Both the position numbers and the translations under genes were made by a program. A stretch of 53,777 nucleotides of DNA from Chitinophagaceae bacterium (lineage in GTDB: Bacteria; Bacteroidota; Bacteroidia; Chitinophagales; Chitinophagaceae): contig JAICYZ010000002.1 of the NCBI GenBank assembly GCA_025933935.1, forward strand, positions 1-53,777, written 5' to 3'. Below the pieces are notes generated by a model, which searched no databases, was not told the origin of the DNA, and saw nothing but the letters and a program-made list of their open reading frames with translations. Shown piece after piece: positions 8,929-18,938 of the stretch. Every line of letters starts with the position of its first letter. The stretch's first letter is position 1.

Positions 8929-10782
8929 ATGGATAGGAATTCGATTATTGGTTTTGCGCTGTTGGCTGTTTTGTTTTTTGGATATTTTTATTATTCAAAA
9001 CAAGGGCAATTGACAGCAGAAAGAGAAAGACAGCATATCCAGGATTCTCTGAATAAACTCAAACCAAAAGTAGACACCACACTAAAAATGCAGTCAGCAG
9101 CTGATTCTTTAGCTGTAAAGAAAGATTCTTCGCTTGCAGGTTTAAAACAGGATAGTACAGGAAAAGAGCAATTGGTTACCGTTGAAAATAAAGTATTTAA
9201 AATTACTTTTTCTAATAAAGGCGGCCAGCCGCAAAAAATCGACCTGAAAGATTTTAAAACTTTTGATGGCAAGCCATTGATTCTGCAGGACGGAAGTTTT
9301 AATAATATTTCTTACGCAATCAATACCGGTAATAATCAAACTGCTCAAACGTCTGACCTTCTTTTTACGCCATTGCCGGTGCAAACCGAAAGCGATGGCA
9401 GCAAGGTGATTGGTTTTACGTTGCAGACAAATAATGGCGAATCTATCGAACACCAATATGTCATCAAGCCGGATGATTATATGATTGCCTTTAATATTAA
9501 ACTCAATGGTGCAAACAAACTGCTGACTCAAAATACACTCAATCTTTTATGGCAGGCAAAGGCAACGAAAATGGAGAAGGATATAGAATGGGAAACGCAG
9601 CAATCGCATATTTCATTCGTAGAAAACGGCGATTATGATTTTGAGCATGTGGTAAAAGGAAAAGATGACGATAAAAAGTTTGTGCGTCCCGTAGATTGGC
9701 TTGCTTTGAATCAACAATTTTTTGCAGCTGCCATTGTTGCTAAAAATAAATTTTCTTCAGGGGAAGTTACCTGGCAAAGTCCGAATGATACCAGTTTACA
9801 CATTATAGCAAAAGCCACAGCTAATTTAAAATTAAACGTACCTGCAGGAAATGATGCGGTTGTTCCTTTAGAACTTTTTTATGGCCCCAGCGATTATAAA
9901 ATTTTGAAATCTTACGGCAATCAAATGTACAATATGGTTCCTTTGGGGAGTGGTATTCTTGCATTTGTAAAATATATCAACCGTGGGTTTATCATGCCGG
10001 TTTTTAATTTTCTTTCAAGTAAAATCGCCAGTTATGGTTTGGTAATTGCGCTTCTTACAATTATCATCCGCTTGCTCATTTCGCCGCTCACTTATCAGAG
10101 TTATCTGAGCGGAGCGAAAATGAAATTATTAAAACCGGAACTGGAAGTTCTTAAAACTAAATTTAAGGATGACAAACAGGCTTTTGGAATGGAACAAATG
10201 AAGCTTTACAAAAGTGCCGGCGTAAATCCCCTTGGCGGCTGTATTCCCGCTTTATTCCAGGTACCGATATTTTTTGCGTTGTACGATTTCTTTAATTCGA
10301 ATATTGCCTTGCGACACCAAAGCTTTCTGTGGGCCAAAGATTTATCTACGTATGATTCGATTTATCATCTTCCATTCAATATTCCTTTTTATGGCGATCA
10401 CGTAAGTTTATTTACGATTACTGCCGCCATTACCAGCATGCTCATTTCTGTTTATGGAATGAGTAATATGCAGGACAATAGCAATCCGGTGATGAAATAC
10501 CTCCCTTTCATTTTTCCGGTTATTTTAATCGGTGTTTTCAATAGAATGCCGGCTGCTCTTACGTGGTATTATACGGTTTCCAATACGATTACGTTGCTCA
10601 TCCAGCTTGTAATTCAGAAATATATAATTGACCACGATAAGATAATGGCCAAACTGCAGGAAAATAAGAAGAAACCGGCTGCGCAAAGCAAGTGGCAGGA
10701 ACGAATAACCGCGATGCAGGAATCGAACACCAAACTCAAAACCATGAAGGAGAAAAGTGATGCTTTGAAAAAGAAAAGATAG
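8929..10782 (+). CDS. yidC: Membrane protein insertase YidC
   Basis: MDRNSIIGFALLAVLFFGYFYYSKQ N-terminus; C-terminal QVPIFFALYDFFNSNIALRHQSFLWAKDLS and LTWYYTVSNTITLLIQ. Confidence 0.97.
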   Translation: MDRNSIIGFALLAVLFFGYFYYSKQGQLTAERERQHIQDSLNKLKPKVDTTLKMQSAADSLAVKKDSSLAGLKQDSTGKEQLVTVENKVFKITFSNKGGQPQKIDLKDFKTFDGKPLILQDGSFNNISYAINTGNNQTAQTSDLLFTPLPVQTESDGSKVIGFTLQTNNGESIEHQYVIKPDDYMIAFNIKLNGANKLLTQNTLNLLWQAKATKMEKDIEWETQQSHISFVENGDYDFEHVVKGKDDDKKFVRPVDWLALNQQFFAAAIVAKNKFSSGEVTWQSPNDTSLHIIAKATANLKLNVPAGNDAVVPLELFYGPSDYKILKSYGNQMYNMVPLGSGILAFVKYINRGFIMPVFNFLSSKIASYGLVIALLTIIIRLLISPLTYQSYLSGAKMKLLKPELEVLKTKFKDDKQAFGMEQMKLYKSAGVNPLGGCIPALFQVPIFFALYDFFNSNIALRHQSFLWAKDLSTYDSIYHLPFNIPFYGDHVSLFTITAAITSMLISVYGMSNMQDNSNPVMKYLPFIFPVILIGVFNRMPAALTWYYTVSNTITLLIQLVIQKYIIDHDKIMAKLQENKKKPAAQSKWQERITAMQESNTKLKTMKEKSDALKKKR

Positions 10783-10855
10783 TTTTTTTATTTGCAACCT
10801 TTGGAAGCATAATGTTATCTACATCATTGAATTATCTTTAAATGATAAACATATT

Positions 10856-11509
10856 ATGAAATCTTATTCAATTGTATTTCTTCTTTCTTTTGCTTTTCTT
10901 TCATTTTCGTCGACGGCACAAAAAACGTTGTCAGAAGGAACGCTGGTGTACAGCATGTCTGTAGAAACCGGAAGCGGAGAACCGAAAATGGCCGATATGC
11001 TTGATGGCGCTACAACTACTATCTCTCTGAAAGGAAATGAAAGCAGGACAGAACTGGTGAGTAGTCTTGGACGTGAAGCGACCATTTATGACGCAGCCAC
11101 GGGCAAAGGTGTGATTCTTAAAGATTACAGCGGACAAAAATTAATGATTACAATGACTCCGCAAAACTGGGAGCAGAATAATAAAAAATATCAAGGAATT
11201 GTTTTTGACAACACGAATGAAACTGCGACCATTGCCGGCTTTAATTGTAAAAAGGCAATCGCTAAATTGCAAAACGGAACCAGCTTTACCGTTTATTACA
11301 CTACCGATGTAAATGTGGCGAATAAATCTTATGATGCTCAGTTTAAAACCTTGCCCGGATTACCTGTTCAATACGAAATGGAAAACGGAAAAATGAAATT
11401 TAAATTTACCCTTGCATCTATTAATTATAATCCCGTGCCTGCTTCTAAATTCGAAATTCCTAGCTCCGGTTACCGCGTCATGACTTATGAAGAAACAAAG
11501 ACTAAATAA
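10856..11509 (+). CDS. Secreted protein of unknown function, GLPGLI/DUF4412-like
   Basis: Signal peptide MKSYSIVFLLSFAFLSFSSTAQ; GTLVYSMSVETG...TIAGFNCKKAIAKLQNGTSFTVYYTTDV. Confidence 0.7.
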   Translation: MKSYSIVFLLSFAFLSFSSTAQKTLSEGTLVYSMSVETGSGEPKMADMLDGATTTISLKGNESRTELVSSLGREATIYDAATGKGVILKDYSGQKLMITMTPQNWEQNNKKYQGIVFDNTNETATIAGFNCKKAIAKLQNGTSFTVYYTTDVNVANKSYDAQFKTLPGLPVQYEMENGKMKFKFTLASINYNPVPASKFEIPSSGYRVMTYEETKTK

Positions 11510-11575
11510 CTGAGCCTTTATTCGACCTTATAAATTATATTCCAAAAAAAATAGAAATTCGACTTATTTCTCCTT

Positions 11576-11720
11576 CTATTGCAATTCAGGGAATCTATTT
11601 GCAGCTTGCAGCGAAGCAATAAATGTCCACATTTCTTTTGTTAATGATGGCAACTTAGCAACACCTATCATGTTCCTAAGGAACCTTCGAATTTGTGGCT
11701 GAAAAATCGAAAGGCTTGAC
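11576..11720 (-). pseudogene. Possible truncated gene remnant (C-terminal fragment)
   Basis: Minus strand open frame SSLSIFQPQIRRFLRNMIGVAKLPSLTKEMWTFIASLQAANRFPELQ*, protein-like but no start outside a 31-aa ORF. Confidence 0.3.
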
Positions 11721-11725
11721 ATTAA

Positions 11726-11749
11726 AAAACCTGCATTTCTGCAGGTTTT
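11726..11749. terminator. Symmetrical bidirectional terminator between convergent genes
   Basis: AAAACCTGCA TTTC TGCAGGTTTT perfect 10-bp stem. Confidence 0.85.
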
Positions 11750-11778
11750 CCTATAAAAACACTTTTATGAAACAATGA

Positions 11779-12126
11779 TTATTTCCTTCCGCGTATGATT
11801 AACTTATAACCATCTTTCTGGCTATATTCGGGAATTAATATTTTTTGTTTGTAAGGTAAAATATAAACTGTATTTCCTTTTTTATATGAAATATAAGCCT
11901 CACTTACCAAAGAGTTTCCAATCTGCTCCTGGTCTGTAAGGAAACTACCTCTGTAAGTAAGTCCGGACTTTAAATTGAAAGGAATAGAATTTTTTAAATT
12001 GCCGTTTGTCTTTATATTGAGCTGGGTTTTGTTCTTTTTCACAAAACCGCCCCTGTCTGCGAAAGCGAAAACACATACTCCGCAAACAAGCAATAGTACC
12101 GTTACTAATTTGGAATATTTTGTCAT
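11779..12126 (-). CDS. Hypothetical secreted/periplasmic protein
   Basis: Signal peptide MTKYSKLVTVLLLVCGVCVFAFAD; 115 aa. Confidence 0.6.
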   Translation of the reverse strand: MTKYSKLVTVLLLVCGVCVFAFADRGGFVKKNKTQLNIKTNGNLKNSIPFNLKSGLTYRGSFLTDQEQIGNSLVSEAYISYKKGNTVYILPYKQKILIPEYSQKDGYKLIIRGRK

Positions 12127-12282
12127 TTGTGAAAACTTTATTAACTTATAAACGCAAAATTAAGAATTTATTGTGATAAATTATAGCCATTCATCACATT
12201 TTTTTCCAAATGCAAGAAAAAAGCAACAAAAGAGGTTTTGTTTTAAAATAATCAGTACTTTGGTGCTATAAGTTCAACGATT

Positions 12283-13710
12283 ATGAAAGATAACCACTAC
12301 AGGCAGGAAAGGGAGGAGATGAATGAGCTATTGCGTCAGTATAATAATTTTAAATCGGGCAGGAAGTTCAATTTTATTGAAGAAGAATCATTTCACCGGC
12401 TGATCGATTATTTTGATGAAAACGACAATCTTTCAGCGGCACTTGAAGCGTCAAATTTTGCCATAGAACAATACCCATATTCTTCGACACTTTATATAAG
12501 AAAGGCTGATATTCTTATTGCCACCCAACATTATCATGAAGGTTTGTCCATCCTTGGAAAAGCAGAAGTGTTGGATAGTAATGATATCAATCTTTATATT
12601 TTAAAAACTGATGCTTACCTCGCTTTGGATTACCAGGAAAAAGCGGCGGCTTTACTCGAAGAAGGGATTGTGGTTTTTGATGGAGAAGAAAAGATTGAGT
12701 TGCTTTTTGAGCTGGCGGATGTATATGACGACTATGAGGATTTTGAAAAGGTTTTTAATTGCCTGCGTTTGGTGTTAGAACAGGATCCGACCAATGAGGA
12801 AGCGCTTTATAAAATTTGTTTTTGGGCAGATTATACCGGTAAAAATGAAGAGAGCATCAAAATCCACCAGGACATTATTGACGAACATCCTTATTCTCAT
12901 TTGGCATGGTTCAACCTCGGCACGGCTTACCAGGGATTAAAGTTGTATGAAAAAGCAATTGATGCATATCAGTATGCGATCGCGATAGATGAAAAGTTTG
13001 ATTATGCTTATCGCAACCTGGGCGATGCATATTTAAGAATGAAAAAATATCGTGATGCAATAGAAGCACTTCAAAAAGTGCTCGAGCTTTCTATGCCTGA
13101 AGAGGTGATATATGAGGCAATCGGATACTGTTTTGAAAAATTGAAAAGCCCTGCACAGGCAAGATTCAATTACCGCAAAGCAGCTCATTTGAATTCTGCG
13201 GAGAGCCGTTTGTATTATAAAATTGCGGGAACTTATATGGAAGAAGGATATTGGGAAAGTGCGGTTAAAAATCTTGAAAATGCGTTGAGTATTAACCGGA
13301 CGCAACCGGATTACCATTATGCCGTCGCCCTTTGTTATATTCAATTGGGAAGGATCAAAGATGCCGTGATTCATTTTACTCACTTTATAAAAGCGCGCCC
13401 CAAAAACGTGAAAGGATGGAAAGAACTGATCAAGTGTCTTTATGATGCTGAATATTTTGAAGAAGCGCTGGAACAAATCTATAATGCCCAAAAAAACACG
13501 GACGACAAACCGTTATTTATTTTTTACAAGTCAGCGGTGCTTTTTGAAATGGGAAAATCAAAAGAAGCATTATTACAACTCCATTTGGCCATGCAGACCG
13601 CACCGGCCTTATTAAAACAATTTATCGAATTAAATCCTTCATTATTGCAGCATCCCGCCGTTTCCGATATCATCAGCAATTATAAAAAAGCGTTGAAGAA
13701 AAAGAAATAA
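12283..13710 (+). CDS. Tetratricopeptide repeat protein
   Basis: Repeated 34-aa units, e.g. HLAWFNLGTAYQGLKLYEKAIDAYQYAIAIDEKFDYAYRNLGDAYLRMKKYRDAIEALQKVL. Confidence 0.93.
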   Translation: MKDNHYRQEREEMNELLRQYNNFKSGRKFNFIEEESFHRLIDYFDENDNLSAALEASNFAIEQYPYSSTLYIRKADILIATQHYHEGLSILGKAEVLDSNDINLYILKTDAYLALDYQEKAAALLEEGIVVFDGEEKIELLFELADVYDDYEDFEKVFNCLRLVLEQDPTNEEALYKICFWADYTGKNEESIKIHQDIIDEHPYSHLAWFNLGTAYQGLKLYEKAIDAYQYAIAIDEKFDYAYRNLGDAYLRMKKYRDAIEALQKVLELSMPEEVIYEAIGYCFEKLKSPAQARFNYRKAAHLNSAESRLYYKIAGTYMEEGYWESAVKNLENALSINRTQPDYHYAVALCYIQLGRIKDAVIHFTHFIKARPKNVKGWKELIKCLYDAEYFEEALEQIYNAQKNTDDKPLFIFYKSAVLFEMGKSKEALLQLHLAMQTAPALLKQFIELNPSLLQHPAVSDIISNYKKALKKKK

Positions 13711-13799
13711 AAGCCTTTCATTGTCGCAGAAAAAAATGATTCTTATCAGTTGCTGACATGATGTTCAAATTTTTTTCTACATCTTTGCTTCTGCCAAAC

Positions 13800-13807
13800 T
13801 ATATTTG
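13800..13807 (+). promoter_or_regulatory. Bacteroidota -7 element upstream of the ComA-like gene
   Basis: TATATTTG, 21 nt before ATG at 13828. Confidence 0.5.
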
Positions 13808-13827
13808 CGCATTCTCAATAATTTAGT

Positions 13828-14598
13828 ATGAATTTTAATCTGAATCAAATCCCTGACAGGGTTGAAAAGCCCCGTAAGTATGGTGTAACGATGATTATGG
13901 ATAAAGGCCTGAGCCTGGAAGAAGCGAGGAATCTAATAAGCGTTGCACATCCGCACATTGACATTGTCAAACTTGGTTTTGGAACTGCTTATGTAACACC
14001 AAACCTTCGCGAAAAGATCAATTTATACCAGTCGTTCAACATTCCGGTTTATTTTGGCGGCACTTTGTTTGAAGCTTTTTTGATAAGAAATCAGTTCAAT
14101 GATTACATACAGCTTTGTAAAGATTTCGGCGTTACTTACATGGAAGTGAGCGACGGTTCTATCACGATTCCTCACACAGAAAAATGCGGATATATAGAAA
14201 AGCTTACCAAATATGGAACGGTTTTAAGTGAAGTAGGAAGTAAAGATGCAACACATATTATTCCGCCCTACAAATGGATAGAACAAATGAAGGCCGAACT
14301 GGAAGCCGGGTCGTCTTATGTGATTGCAGAAGCACGTGAAGCCGGTAATGTCGGGATCTATCGTGGCACAGGAGAAGTAAGAGAAGGTCTGGTACAGGAA
14401 ATACTGACACAAATTCCCGGAGAAAAAATTCTTTGGGAAGCACCGCAAAAAGCACAGCAACTTTATTTCCTCGAGCTGGTTGGTTGTAATGCAAATCTTG
14501 GAAATATTGCGCCTTCAGAAATTATTCCTTTGGAAGCCATGCGTATCGGTCTTCGTGGCGATACGTTCCATCTCTATCTTGACAAAGAAAGTGCATAA
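13828..14598 (+). CDS. Phosphosulfolactate synthase (ComA family)
   Basis: GVTMIMDKGLSLEEARNLI...DIVKLGFGTA, VYFGGTLFEAF, YMEVSDGSITIP, VIAEAREAGNVGIYRGTGEVR. Confidence 0.88.
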   Translation: MNFNLNQIPDRVEKPRKYGVTMIMDKGLSLEEARNLISVAHPHIDIVKLGFGTAYVTPNLREKINLYQSFNIPVYFGGTLFEAFLIRNQFNDYIQLCKDFGVTYMEVSDGSITIPHTEKCGYIEKLTKYGTVLSEVGSKDATHIIPPYKWIEQMKAELEAGSSYVIAEAREAGNVGIYRGTGEVREGLVQEILTQIPGEKILWEAPQKAQQLYFLELVGCNANLGNIAPSEIIPLEAMRIGLRGDTFHLYLDKESA

Positions 14599-15341
14599 TG
14601 AATATTTATGGTTTGATTGGTAAAACACTTCATCATTCTTTTTCAAAAAGATATTTTTCTGAAAAATTCAGAAGTGAAAATCTCACAGATTCACAATACA
14701 TGAATTTTGAAATAAAAGATCTTGCTGCCGCAATTCCTGAATTAAAAACTAATCCTGAGTTAAAGGGATTAAATGTAACCATTCCATATAAAACAGAAAT
14801 TATTCCTTTCCTGGATGATGCTTCAGAAGAATGCATGGAGATTAAAGCATGCAACTGTATAAAAATATCTGGTGGGAAATGGACTGGTTACAATACCGAT
14901 ATTATTGGTTTTAAAAAAACATTTACTCCTTTCTTAAAACCATTTCAGCAAAAAGCATTGATACTTGGAACCGGCGGCGCTTCTAATGCGGTAGCTTTTA
15001 TTTTGAAAAAATTAAATATTGATTTTGTAAAAGTTAGCCGCACAAAAAACCTGTCTGATTCGATCATTTCTTATGAAGATATTTCGGAAGAAACGATGAA
15101 GGATTTTCAAATTGTAATCAATACTACTCCTGTCGGTACTTTTCCAAACGTAAATGAATGTCCTCCGCTACCTTATGAGTTCATTACAGATAAGCATTAT
15201 TTTTTCGATCTGATTTATAACCCCGCAAAAACTTTATTTCTTTCTCTTGCAGAAAAGCATGGAGCTTTTATTGAAAACGGTGATAAAATGCTGATGATCC
15301 AGGCTGAAGAAAGCTGGAAAATATGGGAAAATAGCAAGTAG
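14598..15341 (+). CDS. aroE: Shikimate dehydrogenase
   Basis: MNIYGLIGKTLHHSFSKRYFSEKF, LKGLNVTIPYKTEIIPFLD, LILGTGGASNAV, NTTPVGTFPN. Confidence 0.93.
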   Translation: MNIYGLIGKTLHHSFSKRYFSEKFRSENLTDSQYMNFEIKDLAAAIPELKTNPELKGLNVTIPYKTEIIPFLDDASEECMEIKACNCIKISGGKWTGYNTDIIGFKKTFTPFLKPFQQKALILGTGGASNAVAFILKKLNIDFVKVSRTKNLSDSIISYEDISEETMKDFQIVINTTPVGTFPNVNECPPLPYEFITDKHYFFDLIYNPAKTLFLSLAEKHGAFIENGDKMLMIQAEESWKIWENSK

Positions 15342-15395
15342 AAAGTGATGAGCCGCAAGACACAAGTCGCAAGACGTAACTAGAAATGAGCAAGT
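15333..15395 (+). repeat. Degenerate 7-nt-register tandem repeat after aroE
   Basis: AGCAAGT AGAAAGT GATGAGC CGCAAGA CACAAGT CGCAAGA CGTAACT AGAAATG AGCAAGT. Confidence 0.75.
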
Positions 15396-15638
15396 ACCAG
15401 TAAACGAATAAATAACCCAAATTCCTATTCAGGCCCTTGGCGATTAATTACCTGTTTTTGAAAATCTTCCTTGAATAAATACAAATAAAAATGTGTGTTT
15501 TTATTTAGCTTTCAATCTGTTTAAATATATTGCATAACCATTTATCAGATATAACGATGGGATGGGCCATACACGAAAGAAAATTTTAGAACCAGTTGAA
15601 TTTGCTTCTTTAAACAACTAAAAAACCACTCACCTTAT

Positions 15639-17291
15639 ATGCACTTACATCTTGTAGATTACGGAATCATTGGCCTGTATTTTTTGTTTGTAATCGGCAT
15701 TGGTTTTTTATTAAAAAAGAGAATAAAAACCGGCAATGATTTCCTGATGAGCACGCGCAACATTCCGTTGTGGATTACGAGCCTTGCATTTATTTCTGCA
15801 AACCTCGGAGCGCAGGAAGTATTGGGAATGGCGGCAAATGGTGCCAAATATGGACTTTACACAGCGCATTTTTACTGGATGGGTGCGGTTTTAGCCATGT
15901 TGTTTTTAGGTGTTTTTATGATGCCGTTTTATTATGGAAGTAAAGCTCGCAGTGTACCGGAATTTTTAAAATTACGCTTCGATGAAAAGACAAGAACGTT
16001 TAATGCACTCACTTTTGCAGTAATGACCATTTTTTCTTCCGGCATTTCTTTGTACGCCTTAGCCATGTTGATGCAAACGATTCTTGGATGGGATTTTAAT
16101 GTATCTATTTGGCTGGCAGCCGGTATCGTGTTGGCTTATACGTTTTTAGGTGGATTGACCAGTGCCGTTTACAATGAAGTGCTTCAATTCTTTTTAATTG
16201 TTTTGGGAATTGCGCCTTTGGTTTATATCGGGTTTCACCAGGTAGGGGGCATAGATGGGATTCTGGCAAATGTAGACAATGCGAAACTGCATTTATGGAA
16301 AGGAATGAGTCACGCATCAACAAATCCTATGGGAACGGATGCTTTCAGCCTGATATTCGGTTTAGGCTTTGTGCTTGCATTTGGATATTGGTGTACTGAT
16401 TTTTTGGTGGTGCAACGGGCTATGATTTCACACAATTTGAATGATGCAAGGCGTACGCCCATTATTGCTGCATTACCTAAAATTTTCATGCCGTTGATTG
16501 TAATTGTTCCGGGAATTTTATTACTTGCTTTACAAAAAGAGTTTTCGGGTTTTGAACTTCCCTTAAACACAAACGGACAAACGGATTATAACATGGTACT
16601 TCCTTTGTTGTTATCAAAACTTTATCCGAGCGGAATTTTGGGAGTTGGAATTACTGCCTTGATTGCTTCCTTTATGTCCGGAATGGCCGGAAATGTAACT
16701 GCCTTTAATACGGTTTTTACTTTTGATATTTACCAAACCCATATTAAAAAGAATGCGAGCGAAAAGCATTACTTATATGTAGGAAAAGCGACTACAGTAG
16801 TTGGAATTTTGTTGTCCATTCTTACGGCTTATGTGGCACGTGGATTCAATAGTATCATGGATTTATTGCAATTGGTTTTCAGTTTTGTGAACGCTCCTTT
16901 ATTTGCTACATTTTTTCTGGGAATGTTTTGGAAAAAAACAACGCCTAATGGCGCCTTCTGGGGTTTGTTATCCGGCACAGGAGCGGCTGCGCTCACTTAC
17001 TCGCTCTCGACAGCAGAAGGAAAAGGCGGATGGATTGCAAATCTTCATACTTTTTATTCCGGCACAAGCCAGGCATTTAACATTGCCTGGATTGCGTTTG
17101 TCATTTGTTTTGTTATAACAGCAGTAATTAGTTTCGTAACAAAACCGAAACCTGAAAATCAATTGGTTGGTCTTGTTTACAGCCTTACACCAAGGCAAAG
17201 AGATAAAAACCGGGTATGGTACAGGAATCCGGTTTGGCTTGCTATCATCATGTTGTTAATTACACTGTTCTTTAATATTCTTTTCTATTAA
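15639..17291 (+). CDS. Sodium:solute symporter (SSS/SGLT family), probable sugar transporter
   Basis: Multi-TM protein with RSVPEFLKLRF, LGGLTSAVYNEVLQFFLIVLG, FMSGMAGNVTAFNTVFTFDIYQ. Confidence 0.92.
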   Translation: MHLHLVDYGIIGLYFLFVIGIGFLLKKRIKTGNDFLMSTRNIPLWITSLAFISANLGAQEVLGMAANGAKYGLYTAHFYWMGAVLAMLFLGVFMMPFYYGSKARSVPEFLKLRFDEKTRTFNALTFAVMTIFSSGISLYALAMLMQTILGWDFNVSIWLAAGIVLAYTFLGGLTSAVYNEVLQFFLIVLGIAPLVYIGFHQVGGIDGILANVDNAKLHLWKGMSHASTNPMGTDAFSLIFGLGFVLAFGYWCTDFLVVQRAMISHNLNDARRTPIIAALPKIFMPLIVIVPGILLLALQKEFSGFELPLNTNGQTDYNMVLPLLLSKLYPSGILGVGITALIASFMSGMAGNVTAFNTVFTFDIYQTHIKKNASEKHYLYVGKATTVVGILLSILTAYVARGFNSIMDLLQLVFSFVNAPLFATFFLGMFWKKTTPNGAFWGLLSGTGAAALTYSLSTAEGKGGWIANLHTFYSGTSQAFNIAWIAFVICFVITAVISFVTKPKPENQLVGLVYSLTPRQRDKNRVWYRNPVWLAIIMLLITLFFNILFY

Positions 17292-17298
17292 AATAAAG

Positions 17299-17499
17299 AT
17301 GATGAATAAATTTTTTGACCTCCGTTTTGTAATAGGTATTTTTTTTCTTGCAGTAGGAATTTTATTATTGCTCTATAGCTTTACAAATCCAACAGTTATG
17401 CATGCAGCAGTGAATCGGTGGTGCGGCATCGTGTTTATGGTATTCGCATTGATAATGATTGCTTTGGCTTTTGGGAAAAATCAAGCGGATAAATTGTAG
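17299..17499 (+). CDS. Small two-TM protein co-transcribed with the symporter
   Basis: 66 aa, two hydrophobic helices, 7 nt after symporter stop. Confidence 0.65.
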   Translation: MMNKFFDLRFVIGIFFLAVGILLLLYSFTNPTVMHAAVNRWCGIVFMVFALIMIALAFGKNQADKL

Positions 17500-17603
17500 T
17501 AGTTTTAGAAATGAAATTTGCCTATAGTGCAGTAATAAATAAGGTGATCATGTAATTTGGTTCTTGTCAAAAGGCCCATTAGAAGTATACCAATTGCAGT
17601 TCT

Positions 17604-18935
17604 CTACTTCGTCTCAATTTCAATAATTGTATCCACATCATTCAATTTAATTCCATCAAGATTTAGCGTTAAAACGTTCTTATCCTGTTTGTATTTTACT
17701 TTTTTATCTGTTCCCATCAATTGGCAACTTTTTACTTTACCTTGAATTCCGGTTATAAGAATAGGCTGACTTGAATCTTTTAAAACATGAACATATACCG
17801 CTTTATTTTTTGCAGTAACAACGCCCCAATTCTGCGGTGGCATTACATTTCCTCTTGTTCCGTAAATACTTTCGCCATATTGCTGCATCCATTTTCCTAC
17901 TTCTTTTAAAGTATCAACAAATTCATTTTGAATTTTTCCATTGGGCATCGGGCCTACATTCAATAAGAAATTTGCATTCCGGCCTGCAGCGTTTACAATG
18001 TAATGAATCAATTGATTTACCGATTTGTAATTGTCATCTTTGATGTCAAATCCCCACGAGCCATTCATCGTTTCACATGTTTCCAAAGGCAATTTGTTTG
18101 ATGCTTTTTGAAAACTCAATCCCGATTTATTTTCCCCGGGAAGATCTCTTTCGAACATCTGGAAATCTTCGCCCGGAAAAGGAGTAAGGTGATGATTATT
18201 TCCAATAAGGCACTGAGGTTGAAGTTTATGAATGAGTGCATAAATTTCAGGTAAATGCCAATCTACTTTCGGTGTGCGGTCTTTCGCTCCTTCAGGCGCC
18301 GTCTGGTCCCAATAACCATCAAACCAGATTCCTGCTATTTCTCCATAATTTGTGAGTAATTCTGTCAATTGGTTTTCCATAAATTTTATGTAATCATTCC
18401 AGTTGCCATGTACAGTTCTTCCTGTTCCCTGGCCTGTTCTGCCAGTCCACCACGAGTAATCATCGCGCCTCCAGTCTAATAAAGAATAGTATAAGAAAAG
18501 CTTCATGTTTTGTTTATGACATTCATCTGCAATCATTTTTACAACATCTTTTTTATAAGGCGTATTCATGATATTGAAATCAGAATATTTTGTATCCCAC
18601 ATACTAAAACCATCGTGATGCCTGGTGATTAAAGTAATGTATTTCATACCGGCATTTTTTGCCATACTCACCCACTCATGTGCATCAAATTCTGTCGGAT
18701 AAAAAAAATGTTCGAGGCGCGTATAATCTTTTACATGAATGTTTTGATTATTCATAGCCCATTCGGCATCGCCAAGTATACTGAATACGCCCCAATGAAT
18801 AAACAAGCCAAATTTTGCATCCTGAAAACCGCTCCTGGCTTCAATATTGGCAGATGTTGGAGTATACGTTTGTGCATGACCGTTATTAATTGCGATTGCA
18901 GTAAACAGACAAATAATTAGAATTTTAATTTTCAT
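17604..18935 (-). CDS. Alpha-L-fucosidase, GH29
   Basis: Signal peptide; KFGLFIHWGVFSILGDAEW, YITLITRHHDGFSMWDT, IAGIWFDGYWDQ. Confidence 0.93.
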   Translation of the reverse strand: MKIKILIICLFTAIAINNGHAQTYTPTSANIEARSGFQDAKFGLFIHWGVFSILGDAEWAMNNQNIHVKDYTRLEHFFYPTEFDAHEWVSMAKNAGMKYITLITRHHDGFSMWDTKYSDFNIMNTPYKKDVVKMIADECHKQNMKLFLYYSLLDWRRDDYSWWTGRTGQGTGRTVHGNWNDYIKFMENQLTELLTNYGEIAGIWFDGYWDQTAPEGAKDRTPKVDWHLPEIYALIHKLQPQCLIGNNHHLTPFPGEDFQMFERDLPGENKSGLSFQKASNKLPLETCETMNGSWGFDIKDDNYKSVNQLIHYIVNAAGRNANFLLNVGPMPNGKIQNEFVDTLKEVGKWMQQYGESIYGTRGNVMPPQNWGVVTAKNKAVYVHVLKDSSQPILITGIQGKVKSCQLMGTDKKVKYKQDKNVLTLNLDGIKLNDVDTIIEIETK

Positions 18936-18938
18936 TTT

